DNA of 64,000 bases from Lathyrus oleraceus (GCF_024323335.1 NC_066583.1:364991877-365055876); one strand, 5' to 3'; shown: positions 1-13,120, numbered from the stretch's first letter. Translations and numbers: made by a program. Notes: generated from the letters alone by a model not told the origin.

Positions 1-952
1 AAAGAATTCTTCTTGGAAATTGTGAAATAAACTAATTCCAAGGCAAAGATAACCGGATCTGATTCTCTCAAAGGAAAAACAAACTACCGAAGTTATGCAA
101 CACAATTATGCAAATGGAACCCCAATATAGGTTCCAGATTTTCTAGGGTCCAATCATAAACTGGGAGGATACAAAACATGAGCACCTCAGTTGGGGAATA
201 TGAATTTGCAAAGGGGATCGATCACCAATTCAACTCTACTGGGGATGTGACCCACCAACTCAGTTGGGGATAACTGACGAACTGTTGGGGGAGGAAAGTA
301 ATTACCAAACCAACAACTTGGGGAAGACCAACAAGGCTTCGTACTTCAAGACTTACCTATTCTCAGATTGTTGTTGACATTCCTTACTGAAATTGATTAT
401 TCTTAAAGTGATTGTTTTTATTATTTTTTAAAGAAAAATAATTATTCGTTAATTTATTTCAAAATTATCATCATAAAAATTCAATTTCATTTAGTAGAAG
501 TAAATAAGAGTAGAATCAATTGGGTAAAAAGCTCAAATTTCTTTAATAGAATGGTAGTCTGTAAATGAGAAGACTTCATAGATTTTTACAAAGTTGAAAA
601 TAGTAATTTACATGGAAAAGGGATACATTGAATATAATGATCACTACTCTCCCTACCAACTTCAATATCCATTGTGCTTGTCTTCAATTGAGAATGATGA
701 ATCAGACCCAAACGACTTGCTCAAAGTTGCTTCTAAGATCAGGACCGACCAAATGCAGTTACTTGCCAAAATCCCTAATTTTTGCCTAGATTGCCCCAAG
801 GTGGGGTGCTCAATCTACCGGGATAAATTTTCTGTTTTATGTCTCTAACTTTTTCCTGGATCGCCCTTTCGGTTTTTCAATCCACCGAGACTCTCATTTT
901 TGCCTAAGTCGCCCTTTCGGGTTTTCAACTTAGCGAGTTGTTCTTTTCTTTT
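1..952 (-). other. Post-pol (3' untranslated) region of element L
   Basis: Non-coding sequence downstream of the L pol stop codon; the window cuts it before any polypurine tract or 3' LTR. Bases 540-700 are clearly related to 25165-25275 in element E, which supports the same element family. Bases 140-330 hold repeated CTGGGGA/TTGGGGA motifs on the plus strand, including CTCTACTGGGGA at 234-245. Bases 410-500 are very A/T-rich. An 84-codon plus-strand ORF at 594-848 has no recognisable similarity and is not called. Confidence 0.75.
787..933 (-). other. Three serial stem-loops after the L pol stop codon
   Basis: Three inverted repeats stand in a row. TAGATTG (787-793) pairs with CAATCTA (811-817), with CCCC/GGGG inside. 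TGGAT (857-861) pairs with ATCCA (880-884). CTAAGT (904-909) pairs with ACTTAG (928-933). The last two enclose a GCCCTTTCGGGTTTTC-like core, which reads CCC-GAAA-GGG (or CC-GAAA-GG in the middle one) in the element's sense RNA, a GNRA-capped hairpin. The nearest stem starts about 20 nt downstream of the pol stop. Elements E and R have the same layout with different stem sequences. The function is unknown to me. Confidence 0.7.
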
Positions 953-2100
953 TTAGGCGAAGTATTTCTTGACTGCATCGACATTCACAGGACGAGTGAA
1001 CTCTTCACCATCCATAGTTGTAAGAATCAAAGCACCGCTTAAAAAGGCTCTCTTAACAACATATGGGCCTTCATAATTATGAGTCAATTTGCCCCTAGCA
1101 TCGGGTTTGAAAGATAAAATATTCTTGAGCACAAGGTTACCTTCTCTGAACACACGAGGCTTGGTCTTTTTATCAAAAGCTTTCTTCATTCTTTGCTGAT
1201 ATAACTGACCATGACACATGGTACTCAATCTCTTCTTTTCAATCAAATTCAACTGATCATATCTAGTCTGGCACCATTCAACTTCTGTCAATTTGGCTTC
1301 CATTAGCACACATAGTGATGGGATCTCAACCTCTACGAGGAGCACAACTTCCATTCCATAAACAAGAGAGAAAGGGGTTGCCCCTGTTGAAGTGCGAAGG
1401 GATGTACGGTACCCATGCAAAGCAAATGGGAGCATCTCATGCCAATCCTTGTATGTCACAACCATCTTTTGATTGATCTTCTTAATGTTCTTATTTGCAG
1501 CTTCAACAACCCAATTCATCTTGGGTCTGTAGGGAGAAGAATTATGATGTGCAATCTTGAAATCTTTGCAAAGAGCTTCCACCATATTATTATTCAAGTT
1601 AGATCCATTATCACTAATCATCTTACTTGACACACCATAATGACATATAATCTGATTCTTGATAAACCTTACAACAACTTGCTTGGTCACATTTGCATAC
1701 GACACCGCTTCAACCCACTTTGTGAAGTAGTCAATAGCCACCATAATGAAACGATGTATGTTCGAAGCTTTGGGCTCAACCATACCAATCATATCAATTC
1801 CCAACATGAAGAAGTGACATGTAGAGGAGATGACATTCTATAGTGTCGGAGGAACATGAATCTTATCTACATAAATTTTACACTTGTGGCATTTCTTCAC
1901 AAACCTGCAATAGTTAGATTCCATTGTCAGCCAATAGTAACCTGCTCTCAACATCTGCTTCGTGTCTATCCACACATCTGAGCAAAACCATATAGAAGTT
2001 TCTCTTGTAAAGCACATCACCATTCAGGTAGAAGTTGCCAACTAATCTTCTCAAAGTCTTCTTATCTTTCAAAGATGCCACAAGCGAGTAAATCTGACCT
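953..2100 (-). pseudogene. Integrase, element L terminal copy (U0)
   Basis: This is the only copy in element L that keeps the integrase core and C-terminus. The ORF at 953-1807 (284 codons) starts at the first catalytic Asp region (GIDMIGM), then has DYFTKWVEA, the second Asp in SDNGSN, and the Glu region of VVEAANKN. It ends VKKYFA at a TAA. The N-terminal HHCC zinc finger is damaged. Relative to the array units, about 71 bp are missing near 1952, which removes the His half and shifts the frame, while the CHKC half remains at about 1880. A TAG at 1838-1840 separates finger and core. The enzyme would insert element cDNA into the chromosome, but it cannot be made as one protein here. Confidence 0.85.
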
Positions 2101-3242
2101 TGGAGGAAACATTTGATATCAAAATACCATGGCTTTTCATCTTTGACTTCTTCAACAACAAATACATGAGTTGGCCTATCAAGACGCATCACAGTCAAAT
2201 TGGGAACTTCATTCCAAAATTTCACCATAATCATTGAAGCCAGCATTGCAAGAGCATCTGCCATTCGATTTTCATCTCGAGGGATATGATGAAACTCAAC
2301 CTTTGTAAATAAAGTTGAAATCCTCCTCGCATAGTCTCTATATGGTATCAAACCGAGTTGATTCGCCTCCCATTCACCTTTGATCTGATTCACGACCAAA
2401 GTTGAATCTCCATAGACGTCAAGATATTTAATTTAGAGATCAATGGCCTCTTCAAGCCCCATAATGCAAGATTCATACTCAACCATATTGTTTGTACATT
2501 TGAAGGTCAATCTAGTTGTAAACGGAAAATGAGTTCCTTGAGGAGTAATAATTACTTCCCCAATGCCATTACCATACGAATTAATAGCTCCATCAAATAC
2601 CATGCCCCAACAAGAACCAGGTTCTGGCCCTTCTTCAAGCAATGGTTCATCATAATCTTTCATCTTCAAATACAAAATCTCTTCATCAAGAAAATCATAC
2701 TGCACTGATTGATAATATTCAATCGGTTGGTGAGTCAAATGGTCAGCCAAGACACTACCTTTAATAGATTTTTGAGATTGGTATTCGATATCATACCTGG
2801 ATAAGAACATCTGCCAACGGGAAATTCTCCCAGTTAAAGTAGGCTTATCAAAAATGTACTTGATTGGATCCATTTTGGATATCAACCAAGTAGTATGATT
2901 CAACAGATACTAGCGCACACGCTTAGCAGCCCAAGCAAATGCATAACATGTCTTTTCAAGCATAGAATACTGAGTCTCACAGTCGGGGAATTTCTTACTG
3001 AGGTAGTAAATTGCATATTCTTTCTTTCCTAATTCATATTGCTGACCAAGAACACAACCCATACTCTCATCAAGCATAATCAGATACATGATCAACGGTT
3101 TTCCTTCAACAGGCGGAGACAAAATCAGAGGCTCAAGTAGATATTCTTTGATACTATTAAAAGCTTTCTGGCAATCCTTGGTCCAATCACAAGACTGATA
3201 TTTCCTAAGAAGCTTGAAAATAGGCGAACATGTTGCAGTCAT
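2101..3242 (-). pseudogene. RNase H region of pol, element L terminal copy (U0)
   Basis: The gypsy-type RNase H/connection segment is at about 2760-3242 (motifs YAIYYLSKKF and DPIKYIFDKP). A second RNase H fold follows at about 2240-2700 (FDGA, TNNMVEYES, then PRDENRMADALA). A second, plant/archaeal-type RNase H after the first is a known mark of the Tat lineage. It would degrade RNA in RNA-DNA hybrids during reverse transcription. Stops lie near 2907 and at about 2430. The second falls just after EEAIDL and is a TAA also seen in the array units, so it predates the amplification. Confidence 0.8.
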
Positions 3243-3269
3243 ATGCGATATAAATCTTGAGATATAGTT

Positions 3270-4347
3270 CTAGCGGCCGAGAAAACCTCTGACTTGCTTC
3301 TCAGTTTTGGGTGCAGGCATTTCTTGTATTGCTTTGACCTTGGTAGGATCTACTTTAATACCCTTCTCGCTGACAATAAATCCTAACAACTTACTAGATT
3401 GAAGACCAAAAGTACACTTACTGGGATTCAAGCGGAGTTTGTACTTCCTCAAACGCTGGAATAACTTCAGCAAATGCTCAACATGTTCTTCTTCATCACT
3501 TGATTTGACCATCATATCATCAACGTAAACTTTAATCTCTTTATGCATCATATCATGAAAAAGAGTGGTCATAGCTCTCTGGTACATTGCACCAACATCC
3601 TTTAAACCGAAAAGCATCACTCTATAACATAATGTTCCCTAGTGTGTAATGAATGTGGTCTTCTCCATATCTCTAGGTTCCATCTTGATTTGATTATAAC
3701 CGGAAAACCTGTCCATAAATGAAAAGACTTTGAATCTAGTTGTATTGTCTACCAACATATCAATGTGTGGCAGGGGAAAATCATCTTTCAGACTATCTTT
3801 ATTCAAATCTCTATAATCAACACACATGCGGACTTTTCCATCTTTCTTCGGAACATGCACAATATTGGCCACCAATTGCGGATACTCGGAGGTAACAAGA
3901 AAACCAACATCAATCTGCTTTTGCACTTCCTCTTTGATCTTAACTGCCATATCAGCATGCGTTCTTCTCAATTTCTACTTGACCGACGGGCATTCTGGCT
4001 TCAACGGTAATCTGTGCTTCACAATCTCATAATCCAAACCAGGCATGTCTTGATAGGACCAAGAAAACACATCAGAATAATCTCGAAGAAGATCAATCAA
4101 CCCCTTCTTAGCTTCTGGACACAGTTGAGACCTAATCTTGACTTCCTTCACATCATCCTCGGAACCCAAGTTGACTAATTAAATTTGCTCTTCAAATGGT
4201 TGAATGGCTTTTTCCTCATGCTCAAGTAAACGGGATAACTCATCATATACTTCTTCATCATCAATCTCTTCCTCAACTTCAAACACATGGAAATCAAAGT
4301 TTGGAGAGGGAGTAGGATCATTGTATTCAACGGGTTTGAGAACCAAC
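3270..4347 (-). pseudogene. Reverse transcriptase, element L terminal copy (U0)
   Basis: RT pieces lie at 3975-4169, 3639-3971 and 3270-3620, separated by single stop codons (CAG to TAG near 3974; TGG to TAG near 3640). Visible motifs are VDYRDLNK, SFMDRFSGYNQIKM, FGLKDVGAMYQ, the catalytic YVDD in KVYVDDMMVKS, and LGFIVSEKG. After the RT this copy reads MPAPKTEKQVRGFLGR. The array units have a TGA where this copy has GCA (Ala), so U0 keeps the older state at that site. Exon 2 begins after an intron acceptor TTATGCAG at about 4348. Confidence 0.85.
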
Positions 4348-4557
4348 CTGCATAATAATTTGGTATTTTGATTTTAGAGAAGTGGAGTGTGATCAAATAT
4401 TATGCCGATGGCAAATAATTATTTATTTATGTTTTTTGTGATTACCATTTTCAGAAAAAACAAAATGTAAAAATAAAACATCATAGATGTGGATGAATGA
4501 AATTGTATTTTATTGATGATAATAATAAAAATACCCAACAATGTTCACTACTCCCTT
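4348..4557 (-). other. 3' part of the Ogre intron, copy U0
   Basis: A/T-rich non-coding sequence ending (sense) in TTATGCAG just before the pol exon. It matches the intron that lies intact between protease and RT at about 51032-51310. Only the acceptor side is present. At 4558 the sequence switches directly into integrase coding sequence of the next unit, so no donor site accompanies this acceptor. An intron between PR and RT is known for Ogre elements. Confidence 0.7.
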
Positions 4558-6165
4558 TGGGCTCAATCATACCAATCATATCAATTCCCCACATGAAGAA
4601 GGTCCATGGAGAGGAGATGACATTCTATAGTGTCGGAGGAACATGAATCTTATCTACATAAATTTGACACTTGTGGCATTTCTTCACAAACCTGCAATAG
4701 TTAGATTCCATTGTCAGCTAATAGTAACCTGCTCTTAACATAATCTTTGCCATAACATGTCCATTGGAATGAGTACCAAAGGAACCTTCGTAGACTTCAG
4801 TCATCAATAAGTCTGCTTCGTGTCTATCCACACATCTGAGCACAACCATATCGAAGTTTCTCTTGTAAAGCACATCATCATTCAAGTAGAAGTTGCTAGC
4901 TAATCTTCTCAAAGTCTTCTTATCTTTCAAAGATGCCACAAGCGAGTAAGTTCGACTTTGAGGAAACATTTGATATCAAAATACCATGGCTTTTCATATT
5001 TGACTTCTTCAACAACAAATACATGAGTTGGCCTATCAAGACGCATCACAGTCAAATTGGGATCTTCATTCCAAATTTTCACCATAATCATTGAAGCCAA
5101 CGTTGCAAGAGCATCTGCCATCTGATTTTCATCTCGAGGGATATGATGAAACTCAACCTTTGTAAAGAAAGGTGAAATCCTCCTTGCATAGTCTCTATAT
5201 GTTATCAAACCGGGTTGATTCGTCTCCCATTCACCTTTGATCTGATTCACGACCAAAGTTGAATCTCCATAGACGTCAAGATATTTACTTTAGAGATCAA
5301 TGGCCTCTTCAAACCCCATAATGCAAGATTCATACTTAACCACATTGTTTGTAGATTTGAAGGTCAATCTAGCTGTAAGTGGAAAATGAGTGCCTTGAGG
5401 AGTAATAATTACTTCCCCAATGCCATTACAATACGAATTAACAGCTCCATCAAATACCATGCCCCAACGGGAACCAGGTTCTAGCCCTTTTTCAAGCAAT
5501 GGTTCATCACAATCTTTCATCTTCAAATATAAAATCTCTTCATCAGGAAAATCACTGCACTGACTGATAATCTTCAATCGGTTGGTGAGCCAAATGGTCA
5601 TCCAAGACACTACTTTAATATCGTTTTGAGATTGGTATTTGATATCATACCTGGATAACAACATCTGCCAACGGGAAATTCTCCCAGTTAAAGCAGGCTT
5701 ATCAAAAATGTACTTGATTGGATCCATTTTGGATATCATCCAAGTAGTATGATTCAACATATACTGACGCAGACGCTTAGCAGCCCAAGCCAATGCGCAG
5801 CGAGTCTTCTACAGGATTGAATACCGAGTCTCACAGTCGGTGAACTTCTTACTGAGGTAGTAAATTGCATATTCTTTCTTTCCAGATTTATCTTGCTGAC
5901 CAAGACCACAACCCATACTCTCATCAAGCACAATCAGATACATGATCAACGAGCTTTCTTCAACAGGCGGAGACAGAATCAGAGGCTTAAGTAGATGTTC
6001 TTTGATACTGTCAAAAGCTTTCAGGCAATCCTCGGTCTAATCACAAGACTGATCTTTCTCAAGAAGCTTGAAAATAGGCGTACATGTTGCAGTCATATGT
6101 GATATAAATCTTGAGATATAGTTCAAGCGGCCGAGAAAACCTCTGAGTTGCTTCTCAGTTTTGGG
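4558..6165 (-). pseudogene. RNase H and truncated integrase, unit U1
   Basis: Open pieces are 5290-5793 (connection and RNase H, DPIKYIFDKP to FDGAVNS), 4927-5256 (second RNase H tail, ADALATLAS) and 4718-4969 (integrase HHCC His half). A TAG follows GYY near 4717, and the copy stops at the integrase core boundary. Frames change several times. Confidence 0.82.
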
Positions 6166-7200
6166 TCAAGGCATTTCTTGTATTCCTTTGAACTTGGCAA
6201 CATCAACTTTAATACCCTTCTCGCTGACAATAAAGCCCAAGAACTTACCAGATTGAACCCCAAAAGTACACTTATTGGGATTAAAGCGGAGTTTATACTT
6301 CCTCAAACGCTGGAATAACTTCAACAAATGCCCTACATGTTCTTCTTCATCACTTGATTTGACCATCATATCATCAACGTAAACTTTAATCTCTTTATGC
6401 ATCATATCATGAAAAAGAGTGGTCATAGCTCTCTGGTACGTTGCACCAGCATTTTTTAAACCGAAAGGCATCACTCTATAACATAATGTTCCCCAGGGTG
6501 TAATGAATGTGGTCTTCTCCATATCTCTAGGTTCCATCTTGATTTGATTATAACCGGAAAATCCGTCCATAAATGAAAAGACTTTGAATCTAGTTGTATT
6601 GTCTACCAACATATCAATGTGTGGCAGGGGAAAATCATCTTTCAGACTATCTTTATTCAAATCTCTATAATCAACACACATGCGGACTTTTCCATCTTTC
6701 TTCGGAACATGCACAATATTGGCCACCAATTGCGGATACTCGGAGGTAACAAGAAAACCAACATCAATCTGCTTTTGCACTTCCTCTTTGATCTTAACTG
6801 CCATATCAAGATGCGTTCTTCTCAATTTCTGCTTGACCGACGGGCATTCTGGCTCCAACGGTAATCTGTGCTCCACAATCTCATAATCCAAACCAGGCAT
6901 GTCTTGATAGGACAAGAAAACACACCAGAATAATCTCGAAGAAGATCCTTCAACCCCTGCTTAGCTTCTGGACACAGTTGAGACCTAATCTTGACTTCCT
7001 TCACATCATCCTTGGAACCCAAGTTGACTAATTCAATCTTCTCTTCAATCGGTTGAATGGCTTTTTCCTCATGCTCAAGTAAACAGGATAACTCATCAGA
7101 TACTTCTTCATCATCAATCTCTTCCTCAACTTCAAACACATGGAAATCAAAGTTTGGAGAGGGAGTAGGATCATTGTATTCAATGGGTTTGAGAACCAAC
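6166..7200 (-). pseudogene. Reverse transcriptase, unit U1
   Basis: The open frame 6166-6915 (249 codons) carries VDYRDLNK, FMDGFSGYNQIKM, YVDDMMVKS and LGFIVSEKG, and stops at TGA after EMP. The upstream exon part (6822-7199) is in another frame because of a 1-bp deletion near 6914. The intron acceptor is at 7200/7201. Confidence 0.85.
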
Positions 7201-7410
7201 CTGCATAATAATTTGATATTTTGATTTTAAAGAAGTGGAGTGCGATCAAATATTATGTCGATGGCAGATAATTATTTATTTATGTTTTTTGTGATTACCA
7301 TTTTCAGAAAAAGCAAAAAGTGAAAATAAAACATCATAGATGTGGATGAATAAAATTGTATTTTATTGATGATAATAATAAAAATACCCAACAATGTTCA
7401 CTACTCCCTT

Positions 7411-9038
7411 TGGGCTCAATCATACCAATCATATCAATTCCCCACATGAAGAAGGTCCATGGAGAGGAGATGACATTCTATAGTGTCGGAGGAACATGAA
7501 TCTTATCTGCATAAATTTGACACTTGTGGCATATCTTCACAAACCTGCAATAGTTAGATTCCATTGTCAGCTAATAGTAACCTGCTCTTAACATATTCTT
7601 TGCCATAACATGTCCATTGGAATGAGTACCAAAGGAACCTTCGTAGACTTCAGTCATCAATAAGTCTGCTTCGTGTCTATCCACACATCTGAGCAAAACC
7701 ATATCGAAGTTTCTCTTGTAAAGCACATCATCATTCAGGTAGAAGTTGCTAGCTAATCTTCTCAAAGTCTTCTTATCTTTCAAAGATGCCACAAGCGAGT
7801 AAATTCAACTTTGGAGGAAACATTTGATATCAAAATACCATGGATTTTCATCTTTGACTTCTTCAACAACAAATACATGAGTTGGCCTATCAAGACGCAT
7901 CACAGTCAAATTGGGAACTTCATTCCAAATTTTCACCATAATCATTGAAGCCAACGTTGCAAGAGCATCTGCCATCCGATTTTCATCTTGAGGGATATGA
8001 TGAAACTCAACCTTTATAAAGAAAGTTGAAATCCTCTAGCATAGTCTCTATCTATTATCAAACTGGGTTGATTCGTCTTCCGTTCACCTTTGATCTGATT
8101 CACGACCAAAGTTGAATCTCCATAGACGTCAAGATATTTAATTTAGAGATCAATGGCCTCTTCAAGCCCCATAATGCAAGATTCATACTCAACCATATTG
8201 TTTGTACATTTGAAGGTCAATCTAGCTGTAAGTGGAAAATGAGTGCCTTGAGGAGTAATAATTACTTCCCCAATGCCATTACAATACGAATTAACAGCTC
8301 CATCAAATACCATGCCCCAACGGGAACCAGGTTCTGGCCCTTCTTCAAGCAATGGTTCATCACAATCTTTCATCTTCAAATATAAAATCTCTTCATCAGG
8401 AAAATCATACTGCACTGACTGATAATCTTCAATCGGTTGGTGAGCCAAATGGTCAGCCAAGACACTACTTTAATATCTTTTTGAGATTGGTATTCGATAT
8501 CATACCTGGATAACAACATCTGCCAACGGGAAATTCTCCCAGTTAAAGCAGGCTTATCAAAAATGTACTTGATTGGATCCATTTTGGATATCATCCAAGT
8601 AGTATGATTCAACATATACTGGCGCAGACGCTTAGCAGCCCAAGCCAATGCGCAACGAGTCTTCTCAAGTATTGAATACCGAGTCTCACAGTCGGTGAAC
8701 TTCTTACTGAGGTAGTAAATTGCATATTCTTTCTTTCCAGACTCATCTTGCTGACCAAGACCACAACCCATACTCTCATCAAGCACAATCAGATACATGA
8801 TCAACGAGCTTCCTTCAACAGGCGGAGACAGAATCAGAGGCTCAAGTAGATGTTCTTTGATACTGTCAAAAGCTTTCAGGCAATCCTCGGTCTAATCACA
8901 AGACTGATCTTTCTCAAGAAGCTTAAAAATAGGCGTACATGTTGCAGTCATATGCAATATAAATCTTGAGATATAATTCAAGCGGCCGAGAAAACCTCTG
9001 AGTTGCTTCTCAGTTTTGGGTCAAGGCATTTCTTGTAT
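7411..9038 (-). pseudogene. RNase H and truncated integrase, unit U2
   Basis: The connection segment is at 8376-8804, the RNase H (FDGAVNS, TNNMVEYES) at 8143-8460 in the next frame after a 1-bp deletion near 8468, and the integrase His half at 7571-7792. The second-RNase H tail is broken by base changes near 8035 and 7810 that the other units do not all share. Confidence 0.82.
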
Positions 9039-10055
9039 TCATTTGACCTTGGCAGGATCAACTTTAATACCCTTCTCGCTGACAATAAAGCCCAAGAACT
9101 TACCAGATTGAACCCCAAAAGTACACTTATTGGAATTAAAGCGGAGTTTATACTTCCTCAAACGCTGGAATAACTTCAACAAATGCCCAACATGTTCTTC
9201 TTCATCACTTGATTTGACTATCATATCATCAACGTAAACTTTAATCTCTTTATGCATCATATCATGAAAAAGAGTGGTCATAGCTCTCTGGTACGTTGCA
9301 CCAACATTTTTTAAACCGAAAGGCATCACTCTATAACATAATGTTCCCCAGGGTGTAATGAATGTGGTCTTCTCCATATCTCTAGGTTCCATCTTGATTT
9401 GATTATAACCAGAAAATCCGTCCATAAATGAAAAGACTTTGAATCTAGTTGTATTGTCTACCAACATATCAATGTGTGGCAGGGGAAAATCATCTTTCAG
9501 ACTATCTTTATTCAAATCTCTATAATCAACACACATGCGGACTTTTCCATCTTTCTTCGGAACATGCACAATATTGGCCACCAATTGCGGATACTCGGAG
9601 GTAACAAGAAAACCAACATCAATCTGCTTTTGCACTTCCTCTTTGATCTTAACTGCCATATCAAGATGCGTTCTTCTCAATTTCTGCTTGACCGACGGGC
9701 ATTCTGGCTCCAACGGTAATCTGTGCTCCACAATCTCATAATCCAAACCAGGCATGTCTTGATAGGACAAGAAAACACACCAGAATAATCTCGAAGAAGA
9801 TCCTTCAACCCCTGCTTAGCTTCTGGACACAGTTGAGACCTAATCTTGACTTCCTTCACATCATCCTCGGAACCCAAGTTGACTAATTCAATCTTCTCTT
9901 CAAACGGTTGAATGGCTTTTTCCTCATGCTCAAGTAAACGGGATAACTCATCAGATACTTCTTCATCATCAATCTCTTCCTCAACTTCAAACACATGGAA
10001 ATCAAAGTTTGGAGAGGGAGTAGGATCATTGTATTCAATGGGTTTGAGAACCAAC
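9039..10055 (-). pseudogene. Reverse transcriptase, unit U2
   Basis: The open frame 9039-9770 (243 codons) includes YVDDMIVKS and ends at TGA after DPAKVK, where U8 has Gly. A second TGA follows shortly after. The upstream part is at 9677-10054 in another frame. The acceptor is at 10055/10056. Confidence 0.85.
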
Positions 10056-10265
10056 CTGCATAATAATTTGATATTTTGATTTTAGAGAAGTGGAGTGCGA
10101 TCAAATATTATGCCGATGGCAGATAATTATTTATTTATGTTTTTTGTGATTACCATTTTCAGAAAAAGCAAAAGGTGAAAATAAAACATCATAGATGTGG
10201 ATGAATAAAATTGTATTTTATTGATGATAATAATAAAAATACCCAACAATGTTCACTACTCCCTT

Positions 10266-11893
10266 TGGGCTCAATCATACCAATCATATCAATTCCCCAC
10301 ATGAAGAAGGTCCATGGAGAGGAGATGACATTCTATAGTGTCGGAGGAACATGAATCTTATCTGCATAAATTTGACACTTGTGGCATATCTTCACAAACC
10401 TGCAATAGTTAGATTCCATTGTCAGCTAATAGTAACCTGCTCTTAACATATTCTTTGCCATAGCATGTCCATTGGAATGAGTACCAAAGGAACCTTCGTA
10501 GACTTCAGTCATCAATAAGTCTGCTTCGTGTCTATCCACACATCTGAGCAAAACCATATCGAAGTTTCTCTTGTAAAGCACATCATCATTCAGGTAGAAG
10601 TTGCTAGCTAATCTTCTCAAAGTCTTCTTATCTTTCAAAGATGCCACAAGCGAGTAAATTCGACTTTGGAGGAAACATTTGATATCAAAATACCATGGAT
10701 TTTCATCTTTGACTTCTTCAACAACAAATACATGAGTTGGCCTATCAAGACGCATCACAGTCAAATTGGGAACTTCATTCCAAATTTTCACCATAATCAT
10801 TGAAGCCAACGTTGCAAGAGCATCTGCCATCCGATTTTCATCTTGAGGGATATGATGAAACTCAACCTTTATAAAGAAAGTTGAAATCCTCTAGCATAGT
10901 CTCTATCTATTATCAAACCGGGTTGATTCGTCTTCCGTTCACCTTTGATCTGATTCACGACCAAAGTTGAATCTCCATAGACGTCAAGATATTTAATTTA
11001 GAGATCAATGGCCTCTTCAAGCCTCATAATGCAAGATTCATACTCAACCATATTGTTTGTACATTTGAAGGTCAATCTAGCTGTAAGTGAAAAATGAGTG
11101 CCTTGAGAAGTAATAATTACTTCCCCAATGCCATTACAATACGAATTAACAGCTCCATCAAATACCATGCCCCAACGGGAACCAGGTTCTGGCCCTTCTT
11201 CAAGCAATGGTTCATCACAATCTTTCATCTTCAAATATAAAATCTCTTCATCAGGAAAATCATACTGCACTGACTGATAATCTTCAATCGGTTGGTGAGC
11301 CAAATGATCAGCCAAGACACTACTTTAATATCTTTTTGAGATTGGTATTCGATATCATACCTGGATAACAACATCTGCCAACGGGAAATTCTCCCAGTTA
11401 AAGCAGGCTTATCAAAAATGTACTTGATTGGATCCATTTTGGATATCATCCAAGTAGTATGATTCAACATATACTGGCGCAGACGCTTAGCAGCTCAAGC
11501 CAATGCGCAACGAGTCTTCTCAAGTATTGAATACCGAGTCTCACAGTGGGTGAACTTCTTACTGAGGTAGTAAATTGCATATTCTTTCTTTCCAGACTCA
11601 TCTTGCTGACCAAGACCACAACCCATACTCTCATCAAGCACAATCAGATACATGATCAACGAGCTTCCTTCAACAGGCGGAGACAGAATCAGAGGCTCAA
11701 GTAGATGTTCTTTGATACTGTCAAAAGCTTTCAGGCAATCCTCGGTCTAATCACAAGACTGATCTTTCTCAAGAAGCTTAAAAATAGGCGTACATGTTGC
11801 AGTCATATGCAATATAAATCTTGAGATATAGTTCAAGCGACCGAGAAAACCTCTGAGTTGCTTCTCAGTTTTGGGTCAAGGCATTTCTTGTAT
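10266..11893 (-). pseudogene. RNase H and truncated integrase, unit U3
   Basis: Pieces are at 11231-11470 (connection), 10998-11315 (RNase H) and 10426-10830 (second RNase H tail plus integrase His half, 134 codons). A private change near 11500 shortens the connection ORF compared with U2 and U4. Confidence 0.82.
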
Positions 11894-12910
11894 TCATTTG
11901 ACCTTGGCAGGATCAACTTTAATACCCTTCTCGCTGACAATAAAGCCCAAGAACTTACCAGATTGAACCCCAAAAGTACACTTATTGGAATTAAAGCGGA
12001 GTTTATACTTCCTCAAACGCTGGAATAACTTCAACAAATGCCCAACATGTTCTTCTTCATCACTTGATTTGACTATCATATCATCAACGTAAACTTTAAT
12101 CTCTTTATGCATCATATCATGAAAAAGAGTGGTCATAGCTCTCTGGTACGTTGCACCAGCATTTTTTAAACCGAAAGGCATCACTCTATAACATAATGTT
12201 CCCAAGGGTGAAATGAATGTGGTCTTCTCCATATCTCTAGGTTCCATCTTGATTTGATTATAACCAGAAAATCCGTCCATAAATGAAAAGACTTTGAATC
12301 TAGTTGTATTGTCTACCAACATATCAATGTGTGGCAGGGGAAAATCATCTTTCAGACTATCTTTATTCAAATCTCTATAATCAACACACATGTGGACTTT
12401 TCCATCTTTCTTCGGAACATGCACAATATTGGCCACCAATTGCGGATACTCGGAGGTAACAAGAAAACCAACATCAATCTGCTTTTGCACTTCCTCTTTG
12501 ATCTTAACTGCCATATCAAGATGCGTTCTTCTCAATTTCTGCTTGACCGACGGGCATTCTGGCTCCAACGGTAATCTGTGCTCCACAATCTCATAATCCA
12601 AACCAGGCATGTCTTGATAGGACAAGAAAACACACCAGAATAATCTCGAAGAAGATCCTTCAACCCCTGCTTAGCTTCTGGACACAGTTAAGACCTAATC
12701 TTGACTTCCTTCACATCATCCTCGGAACCCAAGTTGACTAATTCAATCTTCTCTTCAAACGGTTGAATGGCTTTTTCCTCATGCTCAAGTAAACGGGATA
12801 ACTCATCAGATACTTCTTCATCATCAATCTCTTCCTCAACTTCAAACACATGGAAATCAAAGTTTGGAGAGGGAGTAGGATCATTGTATTCAATGGGTTT
12901 GAGAACCAAC
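11894..12910 (-). pseudogene. Reverse transcriptase, unit U3
   Basis: Open frame 11894-12625 (243 codons) with YVDDMIVKS. It has private changes KVHMCVDYRD and FISPLGTLCYR. The upstream part (12688-12909) is cut short by its own TAA. Confidence 0.85.
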
Positions 12911-13120
12911 CTGCATAATAATTTGATATTTTGATTTTAGAGAAGTGGAGTGCGATCAAATATTATGCCGATGGCAGATAATTATTTATTTATGTTTTTT
13001 GTGATTACCATTTTCAGAAAAAGCAAAAGGTGAAAATAAAACATCATAGATGTGGATGAATAAAATTGTATTTTATTGATGATAATAATAAAAATACCCA
13101 ACAATGTTCACTACTCCCTT

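Larger units (their letters stand above)
4558..7410 (-). repeat. Array unit U1
   Basis: This is the leftmost full unit, 2853 bp, and the most diverged of the internal ones. For example it has VDVAKFKG instead of VDPAKVK in RT, and an extra stop near 5811 in the RNase H segment. It shares with U2-U7 the 1-bp deletion near 6914, but lacks their TGA at the RT end. Confidence 0.9.
7411..10265 (-). repeat. Array unit U2
   Basis: 2855 bp. It carries the central-unit mutations (1-bp deletion upstream of RT, GGA to TGA near the RT end, 1-bp deletion in RNase H). It differs from its neighbours by Ala to Val in the GLKNVGATYQ motif. Confidence 0.92.
10266..13120 (-). repeat. Array unit U3
   Basis: 2855 bp. 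It shares with the left half of U4 the changes GCCTCAT for GCCCCAT near 11025 and AGTGAAAAATGAG near 11090. It also has a private CAA to TAA change near 12690. Confidence 0.92.

Noticed and set aside
3765..4032. Plus-strand ORFs of 68-81 codons recurring in every array unit
   Set aside because: They are antisense shadows of the conserved RT sequence and repeat only because the units repeat.
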